Below, in pieces: positions 8,593 through 17,927 of a DNA stretch of 59,527 nt (position 1 is its first letter; each line of letters begins with the position of its first letter). This DNA comes from a virus, in the IMG/VR virus record IMGVR_UViG_3300025276_000036, positions 1-59,527 of that record; one strand, given 5' to 3'. The notes under the pieces are model-generated. The model saw only the letters and a list, made by a program, of their open reading frames with translations. It searched no databases and was not told the DNA's origin. A program made the position numbers and the translations under genes.

Positions 8593-8604
8593 AGAAATTA
8601 GGAT

Positions 8605-8638
8605 ATTAGTGTTGCTATATTATATTAGTGATGCTAAT
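8605..8638 (+). promoter_or_regulatory. Two operator copies before the capsid leader
   Basis: A copy with a two-base deviation in its right arm (ATTAGTGTTGCTATA, 8605-8619) is followed by an exact-arm copy (ATTAGTGATGCTAAT, 8624-8638). The latter overlaps a -10-like TATTCT at 8638-8643. This is the likely start of a separate capsid transcript. Confidence 0.65.
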
Positions 8639-8652
8639 ATTCTAAATACGTT

Positions 8653-8806
8653 ACCTCTGCGATAAGAGGTCGGCCCGTAGCCGTTAAAACCGTACCCTCG
8701 CCTGTATAGGCGTTAAACCTGCCGAGGTCGACCCTCGTTAATCAACGCTAAGCGTTCTTCTACACGATAGTAGAAAAACGGATTAGCCGCCCCGTAAAGA
8801 CGGCTA
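8653..8806 (+). ncRNA. Hairpin-rich 5' leader of the capsid gene
   Basis: Within 155 non-coding bases there are successive perfect stems: ACCTCT/AGAGGT (8653-8670), CGGC/GCCG (8671-8682), CCTCG/CGAGG (8696-8727) enclosing CGCCT/AGGCG (8699-8712), AACGC/GCGTT (8744-8756), TTCTAC/GTAGAA (8758-8775) and TAGCCG/CGGCTA (8784-8806). No open frame or tRNA fits. The position between operator sites and the most highly expressed gene suggests an mRNA-stabilising or regulatory leader. No known RNA family is recognised. Confidence 0.6.
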
Positions 8807-8811
8807 CTTAT

Positions 8812-8826
8812 ATTAGTAACACTAAT
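8812..8826 (+). promoter_or_regulatory. 15-bp operator just before the capsid gene
   Basis: ATTAGTAACACTAAT, exact arms, 38 bases before the capsid ATG. A partial further half-site follows (GCTAGTTAAT). With the copies at 8605-8638 it brackets the hairpin leader. Confidence 0.7.
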
Positions 8827-8864
8827 GTTGCTAGTTAATTATCCACTTCATAAGGGTTTATAAA

Positions 8865-9986
8865 ATGGCTTTAACTAATTTTGGTATGCTTACAGGCGAC
8901 CAACTTCAAGCATGGTCTCGCGACTTCTGGAAAGTAGCGCGTAACCAATCTTTCATCAATCAGTTCGCAGGATCTGGCTCAAACGCCATGGTTCAACGTG
9001 TTACTGAGTTAACTAAATCTCAAAAAGGCACCAAAGCTAACATCACTTTGCTAGCTGACATGACTGGCGACGGTATCACCGGAGACAGCACGTTAGAAGG
9101 TAATGAAGAAGCCTTGCGCGCATTTGATATGTCAATCGAAATCGACCAACTACGATTCGCTAACAGAATCGCAGGTCGAATGGCTGACCAGAAGACTGTT
9201 GTAAACTTCCGCGAACAATCTCGTGACACACTGGCATACGCCATTGCTGATCGATGCGACCAGTTAGCATTCTTGACGTTGTCAGGCGTTGACTACACGG
9301 TTAAGAACAACGGTAAGGCGAGAGATGTACTAGCTACTGGGCAAAACTTAGGTGATTTGGAATATGCCGGATCGGTAACAGCTCCTTCATCTGATCGTCA
9401 CATTCGATGGAATTCAGGCTCAAGCGCAATCGCCCAGGGCGATACTTCCGCAATCACAGCGGCTGACAAAATCGGATACAAAGCTATCGTCGAGTTGAAG
9501 GCTTACGCTAAAGATAACTACATCCGTGGCATTCGTGGTGCAGGTAACCAAGAAACTTTCCACATGTTTGTAACTCCACAGCAAATGGCAGCTCTGAAAC
9601 TCGATCCTGACTTCCTATCTAACGTCCGTAATGCCGGTGTACGCGGTAAGGACAACAGCTTGTTCTCAGGCTCTGCTTCCTTGATGGTTGACGGCGTAAT
9701 GATCCATGAGTTCCGCCACGTCTATAACACTTCTGGAGCCGACGCCGGTTCTAAGTGGGGAGCGGGAGCTGACATCAACGGGGCACGCGCATTGTTCTGT
9801 GGCGCTCAAGCTCTAGCACTTGCTGACATTGGTTTACCTGAAATGGTTGAAGATGAGTTCGACTACGGTAACCAAGCAGGTATCTCTATCGGTAAGATTT
9901 TCGGACTTCGAAAGCCTACGTTCTACAGCGACGTCAGCGGAAGTGTCCAGGACTTCGGCGTAATCTGCCTCGATACAGCGTACTAA
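8865..9986 (+). CDS. Major capsid protein, N4 gp56 family
   Basis: Codes for 373 residues. The N-terminal third has the pattern of the N4 gp56-type HK97-fold capsid proteins: ANITLLADMTGDGITGDSTLEGNEEAL in two parts, then a SIEIDQLRFANRIAGRM strand and a FREQSRDTLAYAIADR helix. It forms the icosahedral shell. It has its own leader, operators and terminator, as expected for the most abundant late protein. The codon choice is smoother than in the neighbours. Combination with a P22-type portal is a mosaic seen in several podoviruses. Confidence 0.9.
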   Translation: MALTNFGMLTGDQLQAWSRDFWKVARNQSFINQFAGSGSNAMVQRVTELTKSQKGTKANITLLADMTGDGITGDSTLEGNEEALRAFDMSIEIDQLRFANRIAGRMADQKTVVNFREQSRDTLAYAIADRCDQLAFLTLSGVDYTVKNNGKARDVLATGQNLGDLEYAGSVTAPSSDRHIRWNSGSSAIAQGDTSAITAADKIGYKAIVELKAYAKDNYIRGIRGAGNQETFHMFVTPQQMAALKLDPDFLSNVRNAGVRGKDNSLFSGSASLMVDGVMIHEFRHVYNTSGADAGSKWGAGADINGARALFCGAQALALADIGLPEMVEDEFDYGNQAGISIGKIFGLRKPTFYSDVSGSVQDFGVICLDTAY

Positions 9987-9995
9987 GCTACTACC

Positions 9996-10027
9996 CCCCT
10001 CTTCTCTTCGGAGTTGAGGGGTTTTTT
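9996..10027 (+). terminator. Intrinsic terminator after the capsid gene
   Basis: CCCCTC and CTC stems pair with GAG and GAGGGG around a TTCG tetraloop, followed by six T residues. It starts ten bases after the capsid stop codon and should cap the capsid message while allowing some read-through to the connector genes. Confidence 0.9.
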
Positions 10028-10050
10028 ATACCCCCACATAGGAATGAAAC

Positions 10051-10440
10051 ATGCACATTATTAGCGAAATTGAGTTGAGAGTTGCCACAAAAACCGGCCA
10101 CATTGTTCGATTTTATGAAGGTCAGTCAAAGCACTGCTCCGATGAAATAGGCTTACTCGCTCTGCAACTAGGCGCTACACAATATACCGACAGCTACGTA
10201 CCCCCAGTGGTAGCAGTTGTTGAAGAGGTTGAAGAAGGTACACCACCATTCCTTGACTGTGGCACCGAAGGTCCTAGTGACCTAATACGTGAAGTAATGA
10301 TCCAGTTAATAAAAAAAGGATCACCTCAAGATTTTAAGAAAGACGGCACTCCAAAAGGGAATGTTGTAAACAAAATGACGGGCCGCATGACGACCTTAGA
10401 AGAACGAGACATCGCTTGGGAGCAAGCCCTAAACAGCTAA
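10051..10440 (+). CDS. Hypothetical virion-region protein
   Basis: Codes for 129 residues. The N-terminus is a beta-rich segment; the C-terminal 50 residues (LIREVMIQLIKKGSPQDF...GNVVNKMTGRMTTLEERDIAW) look like a helix-extended-helix element seen in small proteins next to N4-type capsid genes. No catalytic motif. It lies between the capsid gene and the connector adaptor gene, so a head-completion role is likely but not shown. Confidence 0.6.
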   Translation: MHIISEIELRVATKTGHIVRFYEGQSKHCSDEIGLLALQLGATQYTDSYVPPVVAVVEEVEEGTPPFLDCGTEGPSDLIREVMIQLIKKGSPQDFKKDGTPKGNVVNKMTGRMTTLEERDIAWEQALNS

Positions 10441-10457
10441 TATAAGAGGCGAATCAA

Positions 10458-11165
10458 ATGGCTACAACAGTACAAAGTATCATCGATAGAGTCCAAACTA
10501 CTCTCCAAGACACTACGGGAATAAGATGGCCCGTTGAGAATGAGTTAGTGCTCTGGGTGAACGATGCACAGCGCGAAGTCGCTTTGTTGAAGCCTGATGC
10601 GTCCGCCCAAAACGAAACAGTGACTTTGGTAGCCGGAACAAAACAGTCTATCCCGAATTCGGGAAATAGATTACTACGAGTCGTGCGAAACATGAGCGCG
10701 GCAACCGGCGGAAACGGTCTGCGCGCTATCCGTATCGTGGACCGTGAAGTGCTAGATTCAATGTCTCCAGATTGGCACGACCCGTCTGTTACATATGATG
10801 CGGCACACGGTACTTCTGTTAAGCACTACATTTACGATGACCAGAATCCCCGAAACTTTTATGTCTACCCTGGCATTGTTGGCAGTAACGCGCACGTCGA
10901 GATTATTTACTCTGCGAACCCCACAGGTGTTACTAAAACAGACGTAATCTCTATTCCTGACATTTACGCAAACTGCTTAATGAACTACGTCCTTTACATG
11001 TGCTACATGAAAGACAGCGAACACGCAGGTTCTCAACAGCGAGCACAGTCACACTTTAACCTCTTCCAGACCTCTGTCACGGGCAAAGGAGCGGTCGACA
11101 CTATTACTACGCCAAACGGCAAGATGGAACGTGGCGCAGACGCGCAATATCCAGGGCCTCGATAA
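10458..11165 (+). CDS. Head-tail adaptor (DUF6682-like)
   Basis: Codes for 235 residues. It matches the adaptor family by its start (IIDRVQTTLQDTTGIRWP...LVLWVNDAQREVALLKPDA), a central HYIYDDQNPRNFYVYP strand pair and a C-terminal YANCLMNYVLYMCYMKDSEHAG helix. Such proteins bind under the portal and link it to the tail nozzle. Position after the capsid gene agrees. A second, related domain seems to occur at the C-terminus of the gene at 15923. Confidence 0.75.
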   Translation: MATTVQSIIDRVQTTLQDTTGIRWPVENELVLWVNDAQREVALLKPDASAQNETVTLVAGTKQSIPNSGNRLLRVVRNMSAATGGNGLRAIRIVDREVLDSMSPDWHDPSVTYDAAHGTSVKHYIYDDQNPRNFYVYPGIVGSNAHVEIIYSANPTGVTKTDVISIPDIYANCLMNYVLYMCYMKDSEHAGSQQRAQSHFNLFQTSVTGKGAVDTITTPNGKMERGADAQYPGPR

Positions 11166-11200
11166 ACGCCAGTAGATAGTAATTTAGCGGAGAAGTTTTA

Positions 11201-14200
11201 ATGGCTATTAATGATATTACCCTTATAGACGGCGTGTTTTCGGATCTCCCTACTACGGGGTCTGAAAAGACTATCGGTTGGGGCGCAAGCATCGCTGTAG
11301 CCCGTGGCGGAGACATGATTACCTCATGGGAGGGTATTCACCCAGGCACCACTGGCAAGCTCATTACTAAGACTCACAGTCCCGGCTCCGGCGGGTTTTA
11401 TGCTGATAACGGCGAAATCGACACTACGGGTTGGTTAGCAGTAAATACCGATAAGTATGTTGTAAAGCACGACGAGGCAGGCACCCGTCTTTTTGTACTA
11501 ATACAGCCTATGGAAATAGCCGCTTTCTACCCAGGGGTAGGCGTTTGGCCTACACATAATGAGGAGACCGCCAATAGCACCGCGCAGGGTCGGATACGAG
11601 AGTACTCTCGAAACGCTAACGATGACGGTTGGGATTATGTAGGCAACTTCAACGCGATTTTAGGCGCCGGCGCTGTCATTCTTAATGATATAGATGTGAG
11701 CAACGACGGCAACGTTCTCGCAGTGGCCAATCTCAATTATTACATTAATAGCAGCCCGTTGAAAGTCTGCGAGGTAAAACTCATAGTACTTGAGCGTGCC
11801 TCATCTTCGGCACCGTGGACTACGACATTGACCGCCTCTCAGGGTAGGGGAACAGACGTAAACCTTGTGGACACGCACCACGCATCGAATGTCGCGATGT
11901 CGGGCGACGGCAATACTTTTTACATGACGCTTCCAAGGGTGAGCGTTTACGAAGCAGGCCAGTTTGATCTTTCTGATATGCCACCCGATCCGTTCGAAGG
12001 CTTCTCTACCGGAACTGCGGAAGTTTGGGCACGTCCTTCACGCGCAGGCACTATTACTCTACAACCAATCCAAGACCTTAACGGTGGCAATTCGCGCCAC
12101 TACCTCGGAACTATTGCCACGAACTATACGGGCGATCAAGCCCTAGTGGGAACTCAGCACCCCAGTTTTGTAAACGCGGGCGACTACTACCAAGCCCTGC
12201 CCGCTGACCCTCTTTTTTGGGAGCATAACTCGACCAACGCGTTATCCCAAATAAGGTTTAACGACGATTATTTTCCCTTACTCGAAGGCGAGGACATTAC
12301 GGACGCCACAGACGGTGTAACCTACCCTGGCAAACAGGCGTACAGTCAGCTATCCAATAAACTGGGCAGAAGCGGCGCTAATAATGGTCAAGCCGTAGCG
12401 ATGTCGGACGACGGCAAAATTATGGCGCTGTACCAGTCCGACTCCGACGGAAGCGTACTTAATCAGAGAGCTAGGTCATTAATTAACATCTTCGAATGGA
12501 CTAGTGCGCAGACGATGGACTATCTCGGTAACTACGTCATCAGCGATGTAAACGGTCTACCGAACGCCTCTAACTGCAACCCTACTAATTATAATCCTTC
12601 TGGTAGTGGCTATGTAAACTACGAAGACAATGGACTTGTGACGAGTAACGTAGCCTCGGTCATTATTTCGAAAAAACCTACGGAAAATATTTATCGTATC
12701 GCGGTTGGTGAGAGCAACAACCCGTATGGAGCCACTCTTAACACGCAACATCTTTGGGATAACGCGAAAATTACCGTGTTGGAATTAGATAAAGTCTCGG
12801 CGGCGGATACCCTACCTCCAGATATCACGCTTTTAGGCTATACCCCCATAACAACCTATCAAGGGTTTCCTTACACCGATGCCGGTGTAACAGCGTCCGA
12901 TGTCCAAGACGGCGACCTATCGGGTAGTGTAATCACAGTAGACCCTGTCGACCTAAGCACTGCGGGTAGCTACACAATTACTTATAACGTGAGTGATGCG
13001 GCAGGTAACGCGGCTACTGAGGTTACTAGAACTGTTAATGTTGTAACCGCACCCGCCCCAGTTATAACGGTTGCCGGTGTTAACCCAATGTCACTGTCTG
13101 TTGGCATATATGACAGTGCGTATGAATATCAAAAAGGCCGAGTTACTGCGACTGACGCGCTAGGCACTAGTCTCAACGACGACATCGTCACGAATGATCC
13201 TGTCGACATAACCACCATTGGTAGCTACACAATCACCTACAGCGTGATTGATGCGGCAGGTAATACGGGTGAGGCTACTAGAACGGTAAATGTCTACGAT
13301 GTTGACTCCGACGGCGACGGCATTCTGGACGAGGACGATGACTTTAGAAACCGATTCCTAGTTGAAAGCTCCTCCGATACCGATTATTTTGCTCAACAAG
13401 CAAATGGGTTGGTTGGCGCGGCTAAACTGGACAATGGCAACTATGTAGTTACGAACGGTGTTACTTCGCAGGGTAGAATAAACGTTCGCGTATATTCACC
13501 TGAAAATGAGTTGCTTAGCCAAACTGCGGCTAATGAGATCGGGCCACAACAAGGTGTTTGGGAGTGGCAAGGCCCAACCATCGACAGCATTATTGCTCCT
13601 ACGGTATCGCGCGTAAGTTATGACGGCTTGACAATGGTTACGGCAGATAATGATGTCCCGCGTGGTTACGATGGCATAAGTGATGATACTCCGCGCGATA
13701 TTATTAAAGTTAGGGTTTACACACGAGTAAGCAAAACTGATTTATGGGTAGCACAGCCTAATTCTTATTATCCGAACGGGCTTGGCTATATTGAGAAACG
13801 TCCGCCCCAAGGCTTCGACAGTAACTCAGGCGTTCGTGACCCAAGACAAGGTGTTACTGACGCGTTTATATCTGATGACGGCCTCACCTTCGGCCTCTAT
13901 GAAGACAACGTGGCGACGTCCGGAAAAGGAAGCACGGGTCCGTTAGCACCTCTCGCAGAAGTTTACGAATTTAATGGCGCAACGTGGTCCCAGAAAGGCC
14001 CTGCTTTAACCTTGGCAGTTGGCAGCGATTCAATAGGTGACAAACGATACAACGCTAGAAGGATGTCAGCCTCTGCGGATGCATTGCGCATAGTTACCTA
14101 TAACGCGTATACGCTTGGGAATGGTGCGGATATTGCGATACAAGTACATAACTGGGATAGCGTATCGAACGCCTATGTCAGCATTCTAAGCGACTTATTC

Positions 14201-15919
14201 CCAGTCGCATCAGCAGTGGAACCGACAGGCGTCGCATTGTCAGCAGACGGGCTAACTATTGTTATAGCCAATAGTTCTGCATATGACATAAACGGTAATT
14301 CAGCCGGTGCGGCGTGGGTCTATCGATACGATGGCGCTGCTTGGAACCTACTTGGCACACCCCAAAGTGATTACGACAATCGCGGGTACAGCGTCGTTGG
14401 TGACGTGAGCCTGTCTGCGAATGACATGCGGATGGGGTACAGCGTAGCCATCAGCGGTGACGGTAACCGGATCGTGTTAGGCGCTACCTATTTTGACGCT
14501 CCCGGAACTAGCGACGTTAATGCCGGCTCTTTTATTGCTTATGACTGGGACGGGGCGCAGTGGGTAGTGACCCCCATTTACAATTTAGCGAATATAACCT
14601 CGGAACAGGTTAACGGATCAAGCGTAGCAGTTAGTCGTGACGGTACTCATGTAGCAGTTACACAACAAAACTACAATGGCGAACTCTTTCTATTCTATTG
14701 GGATGGAAGCCAATGGGTGCACGACGAGAGTATTAGCCCTATTATTGCGCCAGGATACCAACACGGCTACTCAACTTATGGTGCGTTCTTTAACTTTGAC
14801 TTTTCTGGCGATGGCAATACGTTTGTTTATTCCCATGAAAATGAAGCCGGTGATGCTACAGATACGGTTTTGCGCGGTCGCGTCGAGGTCTTCGACTTTG
14901 ACCCGCTAGGCGTCACCTATGCACCGGCATCTTATAGTTGGAAACAAGGCGACATCGGCGTTAGACCTAAAAACATTATTACTGAGCTAACAGGCGCCGG
15001 TTTTGCGTGCATATCAACCGCAGGTTTTACGTCTAATGTTACGTCTAACCCAGCACAGGAATCTATAGACGAAGGCCCGCAGGTATCTACGTTCGATGAC
15101 ACCGGCAACAATACTGGGTATTTAAGATTAAGTGACGGCAACCCATTGTTCTCGGGCGTTACAGTAGTACCGAACAGATTTGGGCGCGATTACGCAATAG
15201 TCAAACTTTCAGATGGCGGGTTTGCGGTCGTGCTAAATGCGATTGCTGTGTCTGCGCGCACGAACCACGAAGGTCTTAACGAAGAGGTGTATTGGTGGGT
15301 TAGGCGCTTTGATAGCGTAAGTACTCCAGTAGGCGATTGGCATAAGATATGTCCGATGTCCTCACCCGAGCCTACAGCTACAGATAATATCGTGGGCTAC
15401 CTACCCTCTGAACAGAATAACGGCATACTCATCTACCCAGTGAGAAATGGGCAGCCAACTGGCATCGATATAGCGATCGACGTAAATGACGCCGACGAAA
15501 TAGCGATGGTCTGGAACTGCGGCGGTGAAAATTCATCTATTGGATGCGACCACAAGGTTTGGTCAACGATTATCAGCGTTGATGTAGCCGCTAATACTAT
15601 CTCAAATTCAACACCTATAGAAATAGCCCCTGACGATGACTCTTACGGCCACCAATGTTTTGACATCGCATGGCTAAAAGACAACGCCACTTATGTGATT
15701 TCTTGGCGCAACCCTAGTAGTTGGTATAACACACCCGCCGCACCTCGCTTTCAAGCCTATGAGAGTACTGTTTTTGTGATGGTCAATGGCGGCAATGTGA
15801 GCGAGATGAAATCAGCAATGACAGCGGCAACGCATACGACAGCGCAAGAAACGTCGATCGTTGCACTAGATGACGGTGGTTTTATTATTCTTATAAACGA
15901 CGCAGATTACGTGGATTAA
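11201..15919 (+). CDS. Giant virion surface protein: beta-propeller and Ig-like (DUF5011) domains
   Basis: Codes for 1572 residues. An N-terminal region has repeated S-x-D-G-N blades typical of beta-propellers (for example VAMSGDGNTFYM). Two DUF5011 Ig-like domains follow at about residues 540-617 and 620-700, each ending SYTITY-V-DAAGN. A calcium-binding thrombospondin-3-like DSDGDGILDEDDD lies near 703. A second propeller-like region fills about 750-1240 and a third beta-rich region ends the protein. There is no signal peptide. It is probably exposed on the head or connector for attachment to host polysaccharide or protein. In this gene order, such a protein between adaptor genes is unusual. 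Confidence 0.7.
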   Translation: MAINDITLIDGVFSDLPTTGSEKTIGWGASIAVARGGDMITSWEGIHPGTTGKLITKTHSPGSGGFYADNGEIDTTGWLAVNTDKYVVKHDEAGTRLFVLIQPMEIAAFYPGVGVWPTHNEETANSTAQGRIREYSRNANDDGWDYVGNFNAILGAGAVILNDIDVSNDGNVLAVANLNYYINSSPLKVCEVKLIVLERASSSAPWTTTLTASQGRGTDVNLVDTHHASNVAMSGDGNTFYMTLPRVSVYEAGQFDLSDMPPDPFEGFSTGTAEVWARPSRAGTITLQPIQDLNGGNSRHYLGTIATNYTGDQALVGTQHPSFVNAGDYYQALPADPLFWEHNSTNALSQIRFNDDYFPLLEGEDITDATDGVTYPGKQAYSQLSNKLGRSGANNGQAVAMSDDGKIMALYQSDSDGSVLNQRARSLINIFEWTSAQTMDYLGNYVISDVNGLPNASNCNPTNYNPSGSGYVNYEDNGLVTSNVASVIISKKPTENIYRIAVGESNNPYGATLNTQHLWDNAKITVLELDKVSAADTLPPDITLLGYTPITTYQGFPYTDAGVTASDVQDGDLSGSVITVDPVDLSTAGSYTITYNVSDAAGNAATEVTRTVNVVTAPAPVITVAGVNPMSLSVGIYDSAYEYQKGRVTATDALGTSLNDDIVTNDPVDITTIGSYTITYSVIDAAGNTGEATRTVNVYDVDSDGDGILDEDDDFRNRFLVESSSDTDYFAQQANGLVGAAKLDNGNYVVTNGVTSQGRINVRVYSPENELLSQTAANEIGPQQGVWEWQGPTIDSIIAPTVSRVSYDGLTMVTADNDVPRGYDGISDDTPRDIIKVRVYTRVSKTDLWVAQPNSYYPNGLGYIEKRPPQGFDSNSGVRDPRQGVTDAFISDDGLTFGLYEDNVATSGKGSTGPLAPLAEVYEFNGATWSQKGPALTLAVGSDSIGDKRYNARRMSASADALRIVTYNAYTLGNGADIAIQVHNWDSVSNAYVSILSDLFPVASAVEPTGVALSADGLTIVIANSSAYDINGNSAGAAWVYRYDGAAWNLLGTPQSDYDNRGYSVVGDVSLSANDMRMGYSVAISGDGNRIVLGATYFDAPGTSDVNAGSFIAYDWDGAQWVVTPIYNLANITSEQVNGSSVAVSRDGTHVAVTQQNYNGELFLFYWDGSQWVHDESISPIIAPGYQHGYSTYGAFFNFDFSGDGNTFVYSHENEAGDATDTVLRGRVEVFDFDPLGVTYAPASYSWKQGDIGVRPKNIITELTGAGFACISTAGFTSNVTSNPAQESIDEGPQVSTFDDTGNNTGYLRLSDGNPLFSGVTVVPNRFGRDYAIVKLSDGGFAVVLNAIAVSARTNHEGLNEEVYWWVRRFDSVSTPVGDWHKICPMSSPEPTATDNIVGYLPSEQNNGILIYPVRNGQPTGIDIAIDVNDADEIAMVWNCGGENSSIGCDHKVWSTIISVDVAANTISNSTPIEIAPDDDSYGHQCFDIAWLKDNATYVISWRNPSSWYNTPAAPRFQAYESTVFVMVNGGNVSEMKSAMTAATHTTAQETSIVALDDGGFIILINDADYVD

Positions 15920-15922
15920 AAA

Positions 15923-17524
15923 ATGGCTGACATACTAACAGGTCAACGATTCAATGCGCAGGGTGTAAGAGTAGGCCCCTCTTTTATTGTTGATTCCCCA
16001 TCATCTGAGTTGCAAGAAACATATACGGAAATTGTCAGCCACCAAGCGGTTTTGCTCGACGACGGTTCTTTGCGAGTCGTGTTTGCAACCAAACCTTCAT
16101 ACCAAGAGAAAGCAGTATGGATCGATACGATAGAACTTGCGTCTGGTGGCGCACCTGTTGAAGATCCAATTTACACCCTTACTGTGCTTGGATCTTCACC
16201 AGTTACGCACGAGATTAATACCTTCTACATTGACGCAGGTGCTACTGCGGTAGACCAGTTTGGCACTCCCATAAGCGTGCGAACAGATAACCTGCCTAAC
16301 ATCACTGCTGTCGGAGCTTACGGCGTTTTATACAGCGTTGGCGATGGCGCTAATGAGGTTACGGACACTCGTACAGTAAACGTCGTAAACAGTTTTGTGC
16401 CAAGTTTGGACATGACACTTATAGGCGCAACAACTGTTACAACTGAAATTAACACGGCTTATTCAGATGCAGGGGCTACAGCAGTCGACCAAGACGGTAA
16501 CGCTGTAGCGGTTGTTACAACTGACTTACCCGACATTACACAAGTTGGGTCTTACACTGTGACTTACACAGCGACCACTCCATTTTTAACTGACACGCTT
16601 ACTCGTACAGTAAACGTCGCGAATACTTCAGTACCGACGATAGAGTTGGTAGGCATGCCCGCCATTACCTTAGAACAAAACGAGCCTTACCCAGAGTCTG
16701 GTGCCGCAGCAACAGATACGGTTGATGGTGTAATAACGGATACAGTGGTTATTATCGGCGCTGTAGATGTAAGTACTCCCGGTACATACCCGATCGAATA
16801 TCAGACTACTAACACCGCCGGAAACACCGCCTCAGTCCAAAGAAGCGTTACTGTTCTTGCCGATAATACTTCGTCATGGGACGGGTGTGTCGTCGACTTA
16901 ATACCCTTTGTTCCTGGATGCCCCGACGGTCTTATTCTTAATGAGGTTCGAAGCGCGGCTATTGAGCTTTGTAAACTGACAGATGTTTACCAAGAAACGC
17001 TTGCCCCTATACAGATGGTAGAAGGACAAAGTACCTACTTGTTAGACCTCCCAATAGGCACTGTGCTAGAAAAAATACTTACAGTAACGTCAGGTGGCCG
17101 CGAGCTTGAACCTACTAGTTTTAGCCTTGTAGCGAGCCGCATGCCTAATCGCGGACTTTCGCAACCGACTCACTATTTAAAAGATGACGGCAATAGAATA
17201 TCGCTATTCCCCTCCCCTGATGATTCCAGTGAATTCACTATTCGTGCAGTGCTACGACCTGCGACCACCTCTAACGGGATTAAATCAACAGTATTAGATG
17301 ACTATAAAGAAGCTATTTTATATGGCGCTTTGTACCGTTTGCTAAGACATCCTGCTAAAGAATGGGGCGATCCAAACGCCGCACGCGAGTACAGCGCTTT
17401 GTTCTCTGTCGCAATAGCTGACGCGACACTTAAATCACGACAGGCGGACACAGGCATCGTACGAAAGACTGGATACGGAGGCGTTGCCACTAAGACTGCG
17501 AGGCGCAAATATGGGAGACGGTAA
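15923..17524 (+). CDS. Connector protein with three N-terminal Ig-like domains
   Basis: Codes for 533 residues. Residues 85-325 hold three DUF5011/Ig-like repeats, each with a YxDAGATAVD or similar block and a closing TRTVNV strand. Residues 327-533 look like a T7 gp11-type tail adaptor: DGLILNEVRSAAIELC, a QPTHYLKDDGNRISLFP strand pair and DDYKEAILYGALYRLLRHP helix. I infer an adaptor to which surface Ig domains were added at the N-terminus. The gene starts three bases after the previous stop, consistent with co-translation. Confidence 0.7.
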   Translation: MADILTGQRFNAQGVRVGPSFIVDSPSSELQETYTEIVSHQAVLLDDGSLRVVFATKPSYQEKAVWIDTIELASGGAPVEDPIYTLTVLGSSPVTHEINTFYIDAGATAVDQFGTPISVRTDNLPNITAVGAYGVLYSVGDGANEVTDTRTVNVVNSFVPSLDMTLIGATTVTTEINTAYSDAGATAVDQDGNAVAVVTTDLPDITQVGSYTVTYTATTPFLTDTLTRTVNVANTSVPTIELVGMPAITLEQNEPYPESGAAATDTVDGVITDTVVIIGAVDVSTPGTYPIEYQTTNTAGNTASVQRSVTVLADNTSSWDGCVVDLIPFVPGCPDGLILNEVRSAAIELCKLTDVYQETLAPIQMVEGQSTYLLDLPIGTVLEKILTVTSGGRELEPTSFSLVASRMPNRGLSQPTHYLKDDGNRISLFPSPDDSSEFTIRAVLRPATTSNGIKSTVLDDYKEAILYGALYRLLRHPAKEWGDPNAAREYSALFSVAIADATLKSRQADTGIVRKTGYGGVATKTARRKYGRR

Positions 17525-17927
17525 CCCTATCTGCGTTGACATACGCGAACAATGGGACTGGGTTCGTGAAGGCGTAGAAGAGATTCTGGCCGAACAACCG
17601 CAGTTAACGTACCGAGCCGAAGACGTCTACGCCGCTTGTGTTAACCAAAAAGCATTGTTGTGGGTCACAGAACAATTCGATGGGTTCGTGGTAGCTACCC
17701 CAGAGACTGACAGCCACACAGGCGACAGAACCTTCCTAGTGTGGATAGCGTGGACCAAGGTACGTGGACAGAATTGCGTGATTAAACACTACGACTTCTT
17801 TGCCGATATCGCCAGAGAGAACGGACATAAGCACATAGAAGTACGAACCCCGATTACTGCGATGGAGCCATACCTCCTATCACAGGGTTGGTCTAAAGAA
17901 ACTGTAATTTACACGAGGTCGTTGTAA
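17511..17927 (+). CDS. GNAT-like acyltransferase-fold virion protein
   Basis: Codes for 138 residues from the ATG at 17511, which overlaps the connector gene; nine more residues are possible upstream but would lie deeper in that gene. The pattern resembles T7 gp13-region GNAT-fold proteins: a strand FDGFVVATPETDSHTGDRTFLVWIAW, a helix FADIARENGHKHIEVRT and a closing YLLSQGWSKETVIYTRSL. The acetyl-CoA loop is not convincing, so it may be a structural relic. It ends in TAATG with the next gene. Confidence 0.55.
   Translation: MGDGNPICVDIREQWDWVREGVEEILAEQPQLTYRAEDVYAACVNQKALLWVTEQFDGFVVATPETDSHTGDRTFLVWIAWTKVRGQNCVIKHYDFFADIARENGHKHIEVRTPITAMEPYLLSQGWSKETVIYTRSL

Noticed and set aside
17511-17927. 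Active GNAT acetyltransferase
   Set aside because: The acetyl-CoA binding R/Q-x-x-G-x-G/A loop is not recognisable, so only the fold resemblance is claimed.
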